This document shows, in pieces, positions 8,309 through 17,191 of a stretch of DNA of 64,000 bases. Source of the stretch: JANQRZ01 sp965214485. Lineage in GTDB: Bacteria > Bacteroidota > Rhodothermia > Rhodothermales > JANQRZ01. Position 1 is the first letter of the stretch; the number at the start of each line of letters is the position of its first letter. Under the pieces are notes generated by a model, which had not been told where the DNA came from, ran no database searches, and saw only the letters and a program-made list of their open reading frames with translations. The stretch is taken from positions 656,660-720,659 of the forward strand of contig CBDCBW010000009.1 of NCBI GenBank assembly GCA_965214485.1, given 5' to 3'. The translations under genes and the position numbers were made by a program.

Positions 8309-9379
8309 ATGAATCGCTTTATCCTCGCGCTCTGCGCTGCACTTTTCTTCACGGCTTGCGACTCGGGCACCGACCCCGACCCGGTGCCCGTCACCGACGG
8401 CGTGCTCGTCGCCAGCCAGGGCGCGTTCCAGGCCGACGACGGGGGCCTCGTCGTCTACGATCCCGTCGCCGACGCCGCGCAGGAGGTCTACGCCGACCTC
8501 TTCGTGCAGAGCGTCGCCGTCTCGGGCGGTCGGGTCTACCTCTCGTCGCTGGACCGCGTGGACGTCCTAGACGCCGAGGGCTTCGCGCTCGCCGAGCGCT
8601 ACGACGACGTGCCCAACCCGCGCTACTTCGCCTTCGACGGCGAGCGCGCCTTCGTGACTACGCTCTTCGACGAGAGCCTCGATGATGGCGGCCTTTTCGC
8701 CCTCGCCGACGGTGGGACCGAGCGGGCCGTCCGGCTCGGCGGCAACCCCGACGGCATCGCCCTCGTCGGTGACCGGCTCTACGTGGCAAACTTCGACTTC
8801 GGCAGCGGCAGCACGGTAACGGTCCTCGACGCCGCCACCCTCGAAGAGACCGGGCGGATCGACATGGGCTGCGACGGGCCGCGCTTTCTGTTCGTCGATG
8901 AGCAGAGCGAGGTCATCGCCGTCTGCACCGGGCGGACGACGTTCGACGACGAGGGGAACGTGACCGAGCAGACGAACGGCGCGTTTGTCGTGCTCGATGG
9001 TGCGACCGGCGCGGTGACGGGGCGCACAGACCTCCCGACGCCCGTCGGCACGGCGAGCGTCGGGCAGGACGCTGAGTATGCGCCGGAGGCCGAGGAGGTC
9101 GTCGCCGTCTACAACGGGGCGCGCACCCTCTACCGCTTCGACACGGCGAGTAACACGCTCGACGCCACGCTCGACCTCGGCGGCGACCCCATCAACGCCG
9201 TCGCCTACGACGCCGTGGGCGACGCGCTCTACGTCGGACGCCTCGACCCGGACAACCCGTTCACCGCCGAGGGCACCGTGACGGTCCACGAGCGCGACGG
9301 GGCGCAGACCGGCAGCTTCGGCGCGGGTGTCGTGCCGAGCCACATCGCCTTTCTGCGCGGGACGGACGGGGCGCAATAG
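8309..9379 (+). CDS. BtuG-like surface lipoprotein, beta-propeller
   Basis: 356 aa with a lipoprotein signal ending in the lipobox LFFTAC, then DSGTDPDPVPV. The mature part is made of repeated blade-like segments (VYLSSLDRVDVLDAEG, RLYVANFDFGSGSTVTVLDAATLEE, ALYVGRLDPDNPF), as in seven-bladed YncE-like beta-propellers. In Bacteroidota, BtuG is a propeller lipoprotein that binds cobinamide or B12 at the cell surface and passes it to BtuB. The gene directly follows btuB under the same riboswitch, which supports this role. The stop codon overlaps the next gene's GTG (TAGTG). Sequence identity to characterised BtuG was not tested. Confidence 0.78.
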   Translation: MNRFILALCAALFFTACDSGTDPDPVPVTDGVLVASQGAFQADDGGLVVYDPVADAAQEVYADLFVQSVAVSGGRVYLSSLDRVDVLDAEGFALAERYDDVPNPRYFAFDGERAFVTTLFDESLDDGGLFALADGGTERAVRLGGNPDGIALVGDRLYVANFDFGSGSTVTVLDAATLEETGRIDMGCDGPRFLFVDEQSEVIAVCTGRTTFDDEGNVTEQTNGAFVVLDGATGAVTGRTDLPTPVGTASVGQDAEYAPEAEEVVAVYNGARTLYRFDTASNTLDATLDLGGDPINAVAYDAVGDALYVGRLDPDNPFTAEGTVTVHERDGAQTGSFGAGVVPSHIAFLRGTDGAQ

Positions 9380-9621
9380 TGGCCGTCCACATCGACCGGT
9401 GCTACTGCTTCGGCAAGACCTTCGCCGAGCTGAAAGCCCTAGCCGATGCGGCGGGCGCGGCGACCGTGGCGGAGCTGCAGACCCACGCCGCGTTCGGGCA
9501 GCGCTGCGAGCTCTGCCATCCCTACGTCCGCCGGATGCTGCGCACCGGCGAGACCGTCTTCCACGAGATCGTGACGGCGGAGGACGAGCCGGGAGGATCG
9601 GAAGAGCGGAGGAGGGGATGA
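9379..9621 (+). CDS. Small BFD-like [2Fe-2S] protein
   Basis: 80 aa from a GTG that overlaps the previous stop codon, implying translational coupling with the BtuG-like gene. Four cysteines are arranged as CYC near residue 8 and CELC near residue 42, with a helical linker (TFAELKALADAAGAATVAELQ). This is the Cys pattern of the bacterioferritin-associated ferredoxin (BFD) fold that binds one [2Fe-2S] cluster. Its place in a riboswitch-controlled B12 operon suggests a redox partner in cobalt reduction or corrinoid processing, but that is inference. The C-terminus is low-complexity and may be read-through of a repeat: just after the stop there is a 16-bp tandem duplication (9621-9652). Confidence 0.65.
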   Translation: MAVHIDRCYCFGKTFAELKALADAAGAATVAELQTHAAFGQRCELCHPYVRRMLRTGETVFHEIVTAEDEPGGSEERRRG

Positions 9622-9738
9622 GCGGACGAGGGGCGGAGCGGACGAGGGGCGGAGCCTCGGCGAAGCAAGAGCGTACCCTCCGGCGCGCAGCTTCGACCCC
9701 ACCCCTCCTCTTTTGCTGACCTCTTTTGCTTCCGAGCC

Positions 9739-11088
9739 ATGCGTCCTCTCTTCGCCCTTCTCGCCCTCGTGTTTCTCGCCCTGCCTGCGCAGGCGCAAAC
9801 CCCGTCGGCGAAGGCGGCGCTCGTCGCCCGCGCCGAGGCGCTCGTGGACGCCCTGCTCGCGGGCGACACCGAAACCCTCTCCGCCGACTTCAACGCGCGG
9901 ATGCACGCCGCGATGCCGCCGGAGCAACTCGCTACGCTCGCCCCGACGCTGCGCGCGCAGCTCGGTGCGGCGCAAGAGCGGCTCGGGACCCGGGTCGAGA
10001 CACAGCCGCTGACTACGACGGTCGTCGTGACGCAGCAGTTCGAGCAGGTGGCGGCGGACGTGCGGGTTATGTTCGACGCCGAGGGGCAGGTGGCGGGGCT
10101 CTTCGTCGCGCCGGCCCAAGCGCCGGAGGAGCCCTCCGAGGAAGCGGCTGCCGCGGCGTGGCCGCCCTACGCGGACTCGACGCGGTACCGCGCCGAGGAG
10201 GTGACGGTGGACGCCGGTGCCGGGCTGCCGCTCGGCGCGACGCTGCTCGTGCCCGCGTCTGAGGCACCGGTGCCGGGCGTCGTGCTCGTCCACGGCTCCG
10301 GGCCGAGCGACCGCGACGGGACGCAGGGGCCGAACAAGCCGCTCCGCGACCTCGCCGTCGGCCTGGCGAGCGAGGGCGTCGCCGCGCTCCGCTTCGAGAA
10401 GCGGACGAAGGCGCACCCTGCCTCCTTCGCCGGTGGGGCCTACACCGTCGCCGAGGAGAGCATCGACGACGCGCTCGCCGCGCTCGACGTGCTCCGGCAG
10501 CACCCCGGCGTCGACCCCGAGCGGCTCTTCGTCGCCGGACACAGCCTCGGCGGGACGCTCGCGCCGCGCATCGCGCAGGCCGCCGCCGAGCGGGGGACGC
10601 CCGTCGCCGGGATCGTCGTGCTCGCCGGAGGGGCGCGCCCGCTCGACGTGATCCTCGAAGACCAGCTCGATTACCTCGACACCGTCGCGCCCGACGGCCG
10701 GGCGCAGCGCGCCGCGATCCGGGGCGACCTCGCCCGCGTCCGTGCCCTCACGCCCGGGGACGCGAGCAGCACCGAGCCGGTCTTCCACCTCCCGCCCGCC
10801 TACTGGCTCGACCTCCGGGCGCACCCGCCCGCGCCGCTTGCCGCCGCGCTCGGCGTGTCGGTGCTCGTCGTCCACGCCGGGCGGGACTACCAGGTCCCCG
10901 AGGCCGACTTCGCCGTGTGGCAGGAGGCGCTGGCCGACGCTCCCGATGCTACGCTCCGCCGCTACCCGGCGCTGGGCCACCTCCTCGCGGCGGGCGAGGG
11001 GCCGAGCACCCCGGCGGAGTACGAGCGGCAGGGGTTCGTCGACGCATCGCTCGTCGAGGAAACGGCGGCGTGGGTTCGCAGCCGCTAA
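9739..11088 (+). CDS. Secreted alpha/beta hydrolase with N-terminal DUF3887-like domain
   Basis: 449 aa with a signal peptide (MRPLFALLALVFLALPAQAQ). Residues ~25-130 form a small helical/strand domain (LVDALLAGDTETLSADFNARMHAAM...) like DUF3887. The C-terminal part is a dienelactone-hydrolase-type alpha/beta hydrolase. VPGVVLVHGSGPSDRDG marks the oxyanion region, GHSLGG the nucleophile elbow, HAGRDYQVPEAD the acid residue and YPALGHLL the histidine. Likely an exported esterase or peptidase of unknown substrate. It stands alone: the gap upstream holds a duplication, and a strong terminator lies 79 bp downstream. Confidence 0.82.
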   Translation: MRPLFALLALVFLALPAQAQTPSAKAALVARAEALVDALLAGDTETLSADFNARMHAAMPPEQLATLAPTLRAQLGAAQERLGTRVETQPLTTTVVVTQQFEQVAADVRVMFDAEGQVAGLFVAPAQAPEEPSEEAAAAAWPPYADSTRYRAEEVTVDAGAGLPLGATLLVPASEAPVPGVVLVHGSGPSDRDGTQGPNKPLRDLAVGLASEGVAALRFEKRTKAHPASFAGGAYTVAEESIDDALAALDVLRQHPGVDPERLFVAGHSLGGTLAPRIAQAAAERGTPVAGIVVLAGGARPLDVILEDQLDYLDTVAPDGRAQRAAIRGDLARVRALTPGDASSTEPVFHLPPAYWLDLRAHPPAPLAAALGVSVLVVHAGRDYQVPEADFAVWQEALADAPDATLRRYPALGHLLAAGEGPSTPAEYERQGFVDASLVEETAAWVRSR

Positions 11089-11166
11089 CCCGGAACTCCG
11101 CGTGATCTTCGCGGGAGGCGGGGAGCCGACGGCACCCCGCCCGGTATACCCCGCACCCCACCCAAC

Positions 11167-11203
11167 GGGCGGCCCGGACGGTCTGGGCCGCCCGCCCTTT
11201 TTT
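11167..11203 (+). terminator. Rho-independent terminator
   Basis: GGGCGGCCC (11167-11175) pairs with GGGCCGCCC (11185-11193), followed by GCCC and six T residues. It ends the alpha/beta hydrolase transcript just before typA. A 17-bp tandem duplication of GTGCCGCACGAG follows at 11210-11238. Confidence 0.85.
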
Positions 11204-11248
11204 ATCACAGTGCCGCACGAGCTACCGTGCCGCACGAGGCCATCGCAG

Positions 11249-13096
11249 ATGCAGCAGCAAAACCTCCGCAACATCGCCATCGTCGCCCACGTCGATCACG
11301 GCAAGACCACGCTCGTCGACGCCCTCCTGTGGCAGAGCGGGACGTTCCGCGACAACGAGACCGTCAACGAGCGCGTCATGGACTCGCTAGACCTCGAGCG
11401 CGAGAAGGGCATCACGATCATGGCGAAGAACACCGCCATCCGCCACACCCTCGCCGGCGGGACTGACGTGAAGATCAACATCGTCGACACGCCGGGGCAC
11501 GCCGACTTCGGCGGCGAGGTCGAGCGGACGCTTCGCATGGTCGACGGCATCATGCTCCTCGTCGACGCCGCCGAGGGGCCGCTGCCGCAGACGCGGTTCG
11601 TCCTCTCGAAGGCCCTCGCCCTCGGCCTCCCCGCGATCGTCGTCATCAACAAGATCGACCGGCAGGATGCCCGCCCCGAGGACGTGCTGAACGAGGTCTA
11701 CGACCTCTTTATCGACCTCGACGCGGGCGACGAGCAGATCGACTTCCCCGTCCTCTACGCCGTCGCCAAAGACGGGCAGTGCACGACCGATTTGGGGACG
11801 CCGCTCGGCACCCTCGACCCGCTCGTCGAGGCGATCATCGAGACGGTCCCCGCGCCCGTCGGCGACCCCGACGCCTCGCTCCAGGTCCTCGTCACCGACG
11901 TCAAGCCCGACGCCTACCTCGGCCCGATTGCCCGGGGCCGCGTCGTCCAGGGGACGCTCCGCCCTCGGCAGCACGTCGCCCTCTGCCACCGCGACGGCTC
12001 GACCGAGAGCCGGCAGGTGACCGCGCTCTTCGTCAACGAAGGGCTCGACCGCGTCGAGGCCAAAGAAGCCGGGCCGGGCGAGGTCGTCGAGGTCGCCGGG
12101 ATGGGCGGGATCGGGCTCGGCGAGAGCCTCGCCGACGCCGAGGCCCCGCAGCCGCTCCGGCCGCTCCACGTCGACGAGCCGACGCTCTCGATGGAGTTCC
12201 GCGTCAACGACTCGCCCTTCGCCGGGCGCGACGGCAAGTACGTCACCAGCCGTAACCTCCGCGACCGCCTGTTCAAAGAGGTCGAGACCAACCTCGCCAT
12301 GCGGGTCGAGGAGACCGAAAGCCCGGACCGCTACCTCGTCTTCGGGCGCGGCGAGCTCCAGATGGCGATCCTCATCGAGCAGATGCGCCGCGAGGGCTTC
12401 GAGTTCGCCGTCGGGATGCCGCAGGTCATCACGAAGGAGATCGGCGGCGGCACGCACGAGCCCTTCGAGACCGCGACGATCGACGTGCCCGAGGAGTTCA
12501 TGGGCGTGGTCATCGAGAAGCTCGGGATGCGGAAAGGCCAGATGACGAAGATGATCAACCACGGCACGGGCCGCGTCCGCCTCGAGTTCGAGATCCCGAG
12601 CCGCGGCCTGATCGGCTACCGGACCGAGTTCTTGACCGACACCAAGGGCACCGGCCTCTTGACCCACCTCTTCCTCGCCTTCCGCCCGTGGGCCGGGCCG
12701 ATCAGCCACCGCGCCACCGGCGCGCTCGTCGCCGACCGCTCGGGCCGGGCGACGCCCTACGCCATCGTCAGCTTGCAGGAGCGCGGCGAGCTGTTCGTCG
12801 CGCCGCAGGACGAGGTCTACGACGGGATGCTGATCGGCGAGAACAGCCGCGACCAGGACCTCGAGGCCAACGTCACCAAGGAGAAGAAGCTCACGAACCA
12901 CCGCGCCGCGAGCGCCGACAACTTCGAGAAGCTGACGCCGCCGCGTCGGATGAGCCTGGAGGAGGCCATCGAGTTCATCCGCGAGGACGAGCTGATCGAG
13001 ATCACGCCGTCGGCCTTCCGCCTGCGCAAGCGCTACCTCAACCCGCACGACCGCAAGCGGGCCTCGATGCAGCAAAAGGCCGAAGCGGCAGCATAG
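11249..13096 (+). CDS. typA: Translational GTPase TypA/BipA
   Basis: 615 aa from ATG 11249, the usual family length and start (MQQQNLRNIAIVAHVDHGKT). The G domain shows P-loop AHVDHGKTT (13-21), EKGITIMAKN (switch), DTPGHADFGGEVER and NKIDRQDARPEDV. The EF-G-like domains III and V and the TypA-specific C-terminal domain follow (GLIGYRTEFLTDTKGTG, NHRAASADNFEKLTPPR). TypA binds the 70S ribosome and supports ribosome assembly and stress growth. The gene is single, with a terminator upstream and a hairpin downstream. Confidence 0.97.
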   Translation: MQQQNLRNIAIVAHVDHGKTTLVDALLWQSGTFRDNETVNERVMDSLDLEREKGITIMAKNTAIRHTLAGGTDVKINIVDTPGHADFGGEVERTLRMVDGIMLLVDAAEGPLPQTRFVLSKALALGLPAIVVINKIDRQDARPEDVLNEVYDLFIDLDAGDEQIDFPVLYAVAKDGQCTTDLGTPLGTLDPLVEAIIETVPAPVGDPDASLQVLVTDVKPDAYLGPIARGRVVQGTLRPRQHVALCHRDGSTESRQVTALFVNEGLDRVEAKEAGPGEVVEVAGMGGIGLGESLADAEAPQPLRPLHVDEPTLSMEFRVNDSPFAGRDGKYVTSRNLRDRLFKEVETNLAMRVEETESPDRYLVFGRGELQMAILIEQMRREGFEFAVGMPQVITKEIGGGTHEPFETATIDVPEEFMGVVIEKLGMRKGQMTKMINHGTGRVRLEFEIPSRGLIGYRTEFLTDTKGTGLLTHLFLAFRPWAGPISHRATGALVADRSGRATPYAIVSLQERGELFVAPQDEVYDGMLIGENSRDQDLEANVTKEKKLTNHRAASADNFEKLTPPRRMSLEEAIEFIREDELIEITPSAFRLRKRYLNPHDRKRASMQQKAEAAA

Positions 13097-13124
13097 TCTG
13101 CCTGCCTAAAGTTGGATTCGTACA

Positions 13125-13158
13125 GAGGGGACGAGTAGCTTCGGCGGCTCGTCCCCTC
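13125..13158 (+). terminator. Terminator-like hairpin after typA
   Basis: GAGGGGACGAG (13125-13135) pairs perfectly with CTCGTCCCCTC (13148-13158) across a 12-nt loop. The following GCTGTCTCTCC is only weakly T-rich. It lies between the typA stop and the next start. Confidence 0.5.
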
Positions 13159-13176
13159 GCTGTCTCTCCTGTGCCG

Positions 13177-14232
13177 ATGGCTCCGTTCGACCTGCTGGAC
13201 TACGACGACCCCGACGTGCTCGACCGGCTTTTCGGGAACGAGCCGAAACGCAACGCCTACGTCGAGCTGCACAACCTGATCGCGGCGGCGGGGCACGCGC
13301 GCGAGTTCGGGCCGGAGCACCGGGACCGGATCGGGCGGGCGCACGAAGTCGACCTCACCGTGGCGTTCGCCGACGAGCGGCGCGACCTCTACGCCCGCTA
13401 CCTCGCCCACTGCCTCGGAGACGGAGCACTCACGCCGGGGGAACGGGAGGCCCTCGCCCACCTCGCTCGGACGCTCGCGCTCGGCGTCGGCGACCTCGAT
13501 CCAGTCCACGCCGAAGCCTGGGGGCAGACCGTCTCCGACGCCCTCACCGACGACTGCCTCGACGTGGGGGAGCGGCTCCTGCTCTACACGATGCAACACG
13601 CGCTCGGCCTCGACCCGGGCCGCGCGGAGGCGGTGTACGAGGAGGCGGCCCGGACGGCCCTGCTTCGGCGCGTCGCCCACGCCCTGTGTGACGGCGAACT
13701 CTCCGACGAGGAGGCCGCCGAAATCGACGCGCTCGCCGCCGGAATCGACGTGGAGATCCCGGACGATGTGCGGCCGATGATGGAGCGTGCTGCCTACCGC
13801 TGGCAGCTTCGCTGCGGGGAAACCCTCCCTCGGATCGACCTCCCCCTTCAGCTTTCGAAAAACGAGGTCGGGCATTTCGCGGGGATGGGAGCGTGGTTCG
13901 AGGTGGACTTCGGGCGGATGGGGGTGATGGGGCGCGAGCGCGCTGTCGCCGAGCTCGAGGCTGGTGACACGACGGAGGTCAAAATGTCGGGGGCCGCTCT
14001 CCGCTCGCTCGACGCCGGAACGATCTACGTCACGGACCGCCGACTCGTCCTGGCAGGGGTGCAGCGGAAGCCGACGACGCTGAAGTTCTATGGACTCCTC
14101 GGCGCCGAGCGCTTCCAGGATGGCGTGAGGATCGTTCGGAAGAAGGGGTATAGCCTCTTTCTCCGGTTGGAGGACTCACACGAGTTGCTCTTCCTCGTCC
14201 TGTCGCGCGTGCTAAAGAGGCGGGAGGCGTAG
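13177..14232 (+). CDS. Unknown protein with TerB-like helical part and GRAM/PH-like C-terminus
   Basis: 351 aa from ATG 13177 (MAPFDLLDYDDPDVLDR); GTG 13171 is an alternative. I do not recognise a named family. Residues ~60-215 are acidic and helical with repeated AL...D..L.E.E motifs (LGDGALTPGEREALAHLART, ALCDGELSDEEAAEIDALAA), reminiscent of TerB or EF-hand-like calcium/metal-binding helices. The C-terminal ~100 residues (AGTIYVTDRRLVLAGVQRKP...SLFLRLED) look like a GRAM/PH-like beta domain that begins with a ligand-sensing hairpin. No signal peptide is seen, so it is probably cytosolic. Its stop is followed at once by a 15-bp tandem duplication. Confidence 0.7.
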   Translation: MAPFDLLDYDDPDVLDRLFGNEPKRNAYVELHNLIAAAGHAREFGPEHRDRIGRAHEVDLTVAFADERRDLYARYLAHCLGDGALTPGEREALAHLARTLALGVGDLDPVHAEAWGQTVSDALTDDCLDVGERLLLYTMQHALGLDPGRAEAVYEEAARTALLRRVAHALCDGELSDEEAAEIDALAAGIDVEIPDDVRPMMERAAYRWQLRCGETLPRIDLPLQLSKNEVGHFAGMGAWFEVDFGRMGVMGRERAVAELEAGDTTEVKMSGAALRSLDAGTIYVTDRRLVLAGVQRKPTTLKFYGLLGAERFQDGVRIVRKKGYSLFLRLEDSHELLFLVLSRVLKRREA

Positions 14233-14262
14233 GGCAGGGCGGCGTAGGGCAGGGCGGCGTAG
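14226..14262. repeat. 15-bp tandem duplication before accC
   Basis: GGCGTAGGGCAGGGC occurs at 14226-14240 and 14241-14255, with a third partial copy GGCGTAG at 14256-14262. It starts within the last codons of the upstream gene and fills part of the short gap before accC. It is one of many short duplications of 14-18 bp in this window. Confidence 0.9.
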
Positions 14263-14295
14263 TTTCCGACCCTCTCTCGTCAACGCCATGCCGCC

Positions 14296-15801
14296 ATGCC
14301 TGCTCGCTTCCTCAAAGTCCTCGTCGCCAACCGGGGCGAGATCGCCGTCCGCGTGATGCGGACGTGCCGTGAGCGCGGCATCCAAACGGTCGCCGTGTAT
14401 TCCGAGGCCGACGCTGCCGCGTTCCACGTACGCCGAGCGGACGAAGCCTACCTCGTCGGCCCGGCTCCGTCGAGTCAGTCGTACCTCGTGGGCGAGCGGA
14501 TTCTGGAGGTAGCGAAGCGCGCCGGGGCTGACGCCATCCATCCCGGCTACGGGTTTCTCTCCGAGAACGCCGCCTTCGCCGAAGCCTGCGCCGAGGCGGG
14601 CGTCACGTTCATCGGCCCGCCGCCGGGCGCGATCCGCTCGATGGGGGACAAGACAGCGGCGCGGGCCCTCGTGGAAAAGGCAAACGTTCCGATGGCTCCG
14701 GGCACGCTCGACGCCGTCGGCAGCATCGCCGAGGCCGTCGAGGCGGCGAACGAGATCGGCTATCCGGTGCTGATCAAGGCGGCGGCGGGCGGCGGCGGCA
14801 AGGGGATGCGGGTCGTCGAGGCGGCGGGCGAGATCGAGCGGGCGGTCGAGGCGGCGCAGGGCGAGGCGCGCAGTGCGTTCGGCGACGACCGGGTGTTCAT
14901 CGAGAAGTACCTCGCCCGCCCGCGCCACATCGAGTTCCAGGTCCTCGCCGACGGGCACGGCCACGTGGTCCACCTCTTCGAGCGCGAGTGCTCGGTCCAG
15001 CGGCGGCACCAGAAGGTGATCGAGGAGGCACCGAGCGCGGTGCTCACGCCGGAGCTCCGGGCGGCCATGGGGGAGGCCGCCGTCGAGGCGGCCCGCGCCG
15101 TGGACTACGTCGGGGCCGGGACCGTCGAGTTCTTGGTCGACGCGGAGCGCAACTTCTACTTCCTCGAGATGAACACCCGGCTCCAGGTCGAGCACCCCGT
15201 CACCGAGTGGGTCACCGGGCTCGACCTGGTCGCCGAGCAGATCCGCATTGCCGAGGGCGAAGAGCTGGGCTATGGGCAGGACGACCTCACGATCAACGGG
15301 CACGCGGTCGAGGCGCGGGTCTACGCCGAGGACGTGGCGGCGGGCTTCCTCCCGGCCCCCGGCCCGCTGCTTCGCCACGCGCCGCCGTCCGGCTTCGGCG
15401 TCCGCGTCGATGCCGGCGTCGAGCAGGGCGACGTCATCCCGATCCACTACGACCCGATGGTCTCGAAGCTCACCGCGTGGGGTCGCACGCGGGAGGAAGC
15501 CATCGACCGGCTCGACCGGGCGCTCGCCGAGTACGACGTGGCGGGCGTCGAGACGACGATCCCGTTCTGCCGGTTCGTGATGCGGCACCCCGCGTTCCGC
15601 TCGGGCGACTTCGACACCGGCTTCGTCGGCGAGCACTTCACGCCGGAGGTGATGCACCCGGACGATGCCGAGCTCGCGCGCGCCGCCGCCGTCGTTGCGG
15701 TGCTGTTCGGACGGGAGCGGAGAGACGGGGTCGTAGAGCAGCCGACGAGCGGACGAGCCGAGGGGAGCCGGTGGGCGCGTCGGCGGTGGCCCACGGCGTA
15801 G
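14296..15801 (+). CDS. accC: Biotin carboxylase subunit of acyl-CoA carboxylase
   Basis: 501 aa. The N-terminal biotin-carboxylase domain starts FLKVLVANRGEIAVRVMRTC. The ATP-grasp domain has the glycine loop AAAGGGGKGMRVVE (about residues 160-173), then FLEMNTRLQVEHPVTEWVTG, and the C-terminal domain ends near residue 450. The enzyme carboxylates biotin on a carrier protein for fatty-acid or propionyl-CoA metabolism. The protein is about 50 residues longer than typical AccC; the extra tail (VMHPDDAELARAAAVVAVLFGRE...) resembles the linker in propionyl-CoA-type subunits, then turns basic. No carrier or carboxyltransferase gene is adjacent. The stop lies one base from the convergent radical SAM gene. 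Confidence 0.93.
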   Translation: MPARFLKVLVANRGEIAVRVMRTCRERGIQTVAVYSEADAAAFHVRRADEAYLVGPAPSSQSYLVGERILEVAKRAGADAIHPGYGFLSENAAFAEACAEAGVTFIGPPPGAIRSMGDKTAARALVEKANVPMAPGTLDAVGSIAEAVEAANEIGYPVLIKAAAGGGGKGMRVVEAAGEIERAVEAAQGEARSAFGDDRVFIEKYLARPRHIEFQVLADGHGHVVHLFERECSVQRRHQKVIEEAPSAVLTPELRAAMGEAAVEAARAVDYVGAGTVEFLVDAERNFYFLEMNTRLQVEHPVTEWVTGLDLVAEQIRIAEGEELGYGQDDLTINGHAVEARVYAEDVAAGFLPAPGPLLRHAPPSGFGVRVDAGVEQGDVIPIHYDPMVSKLTAWGRTREEAIDRLDRALAEYDVAGVETTIPFCRFVMRHPAFRSGDFDTGFVGEHFTPEVMHPDDAELARAAAVVAVLFGRERRDGVVEQPTSGRAEGSRWARRRWPTA

Positions 15802-15802
15802 G

Positions 15803-16882
15803 CTACGGCAGCACCGGAAGCTCGATCAGGTCCGGCGGCGTCGCCGCGCCGTCGCCCGATACGACCGGCGCGGCGGGCTCGTCGAAGTCGGGCAGGTCGG
15901 CGGCGCGGGGTCCGAGGCGGGCGCTGAGGCGCTGGACGACGAACTTGGTCCACGTGTAGCGCGCCTTCGACGGGAGGCTCTCCCAGAAATAGCCGGTGCC
16001 GGGGCTGACGGCGAAGCTCGGCTCGAAGTAGCAGTTGATCGTGCAGCCTGCGCACGCCTCGTGGCGGCCCTCCATCTCGCGGTGCCACGCGACGCGCTCG
16101 CCGCGCCAGAGGTCGTAGAGCCGGCCCTCGATCGGCAGCTTCTCCAGCCCGGCGTGGTAGCACGGCAACACGAGCTCGTCGAACGGCGAGATGACGACCG
16201 AGGTCGAGACCGCTTTGCAGACGGGGGCCTCGGGGTCGTTGCCGCCGCGCCGCCGGAGCGAGAGGAAGGCCGGGTTGAGGTAGACGTAGGGCCTGCGCGC
16301 GAGCGCCGCCATGCGCTCCATCACCCCGGCGCTCAGCCCATCGCCGAGCGCGTTGTACTCGAACAGCGGGTTCAGAATCAGGATCAGCCCGTTCGGTCGG
16401 CTGATGGTCTCGTAGACCCGTTCGAGGTGGCCCACGTTGTCGTTCGTGACGGTGAACAGCAGGTCCGGCCGCTCGCCGAGCGCGAGGGCGACCTCGACCG
16501 ACTCCATCAGCTTGCCGAAGCAGTCGACGCCGCGCGAGGCGTTGTGCTCGCGCGGCACCGGCGAGTCGATCGAGAAGTGGAGCAGGTCCACGAGACCGCG
16601 CAGCGACTCGGCACGCTTGGGGTAAAGGAGGCCGTTCGAGGTGAGCGTCGTCAGAAAGCCCCGCTCCTTCGCCATCGAGAGAAGCTCGCCGATGCGGGGG
16701 TGGAGCAGGGGCTCGCCGCCGGTGAAGTCGACGATGCGGACGCCGAGGCGGCGGAGGTCGTCGAGGTTGCGCGCCGCGTCGCCGAGGTCGATGAGCGGGG
16801 AGGGCTGTCGCCAGATGTCGCAGAAGCCGCACGCTGCGTTGCAGCGATAGGTGACGTAGTAGTTGCAGAGAATGGGCTTCAC
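15803..16882 (-). CDS. Radical SAM protein with SPASM-like C-terminus
   Basis: 359 aa from a GTG start at 16882-16880. The radical-SAM cluster motif CNAACGFC gives Cys14, Cys18 and Cys21. IVDFTGGEPLLHP is the SAM-binding GGE strand, and LTSNGLL and LHFSIDSP match MoaA-type barrels. The C-terminal part adds cysteines (VCKAV, LPCYHAG, CAGCTINCYF) typical of a SPASM or twitch auxiliary Fe-S site. Such proteins modify peptides or act in cofactor or hopanoid/lipid synthesis. Nothing nearby fixes the substrate, and I cannot name it. It converges on accC with a 1-bp gap; a MITE-like element lies about 28 bp upstream of its start. Confidence 0.82.
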   Translation of the reverse strand: MKPILCNYYVTYRCNAACGFCDIWRQPSPLIDLGDAARNLDDLRRLGVRIVDFTGGEPLLHPRIGELLSMAKERGFLTTLTSNGLLYPKRAESLRGLVDLLHFSIDSPVPREHNASRGVDCFGKLMESVEVALALGERPDLLFTVTNDNVGHLERVYETISRPNGLILILNPLFEYNALGDGLSAGVMERMAALARRPYVYLNPAFLSLRRRGGNDPEAPVCKAVSTSVVISPFDELVLPCYHAGLEKLPIEGRLYDLWRGERVAWHREMEGRHEACAGCTINCYFEPSFAVSPGTGYFWESLPSKARYTWTKFVVQRLSARLGPRAADLPDFDEPAAPVVSGDGAATPPDLIELPVLP

Positions 16883-16909
16883 GAGGCGGGGTAGGGGCGA
16901 GGCTCTGGG

Positions 16910-17076
16910 CTAGGCTGTGTCTGGATATTCAGTCTGTCGCCGAGCACGAGCAGACGTCTTTGCTTCACAAGGCGCGCGAAGCAGCCGCAGCACCGCTACG
17001 GCGATGCAGCACCGCGCTGTGAGCGAAGGCAGATGCCGTGTGCAGGCCGGAAGTGGATTTTCCAAACACAGCCTAG
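16910..17076. mobile_element. MITE-like element with 12-bp inverted ends and CTAG flanks
   Basis: GCTGTGTCTGGA (16914-16925) is inverted at 17061-17072 (TCCAAACACAGC), matching 11 of 12 positions. Both ends are bounded by CTAG (16910-16913 and 17073-17076). The enclosed ~135 bp has no convincing ORF. IS5-group elements are known to duplicate YTAR/CTAG targets and to have GGCTGTGT-type ends, so this may be a non-autonomous relative. It lies between the radical SAM gene and the subtilase. No transposase is present in the window. Confidence 0.55.
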
Positions 17077-17136
17077 GTCAACGAAGGGCTAGGTCTATGA
17101 AATCGGCCTCTGCAGCGGAGACTGAAGGTACGGAAC

Positions 17137-17174
17137 GCAGAAAGCCCCGGCACCGAAGCGCCGGGGCTTTCTGC
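17137..17174 (-). terminator. Strong terminator after the subtilase
   Basis: GCAGAAAGCCCCGGC (17137-17151) and GCCGGGGCTTTCTGC (17160-17174) form a perfect 15-bp stem with an 8-nt loop, 17 bp beyond the subtilase stop. The A/T steps inside the stem would allow it to work in both directions. Confidence 0.8.
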
Positions 17175-17191
17175 CGAGCGCTCAGCGAGCG

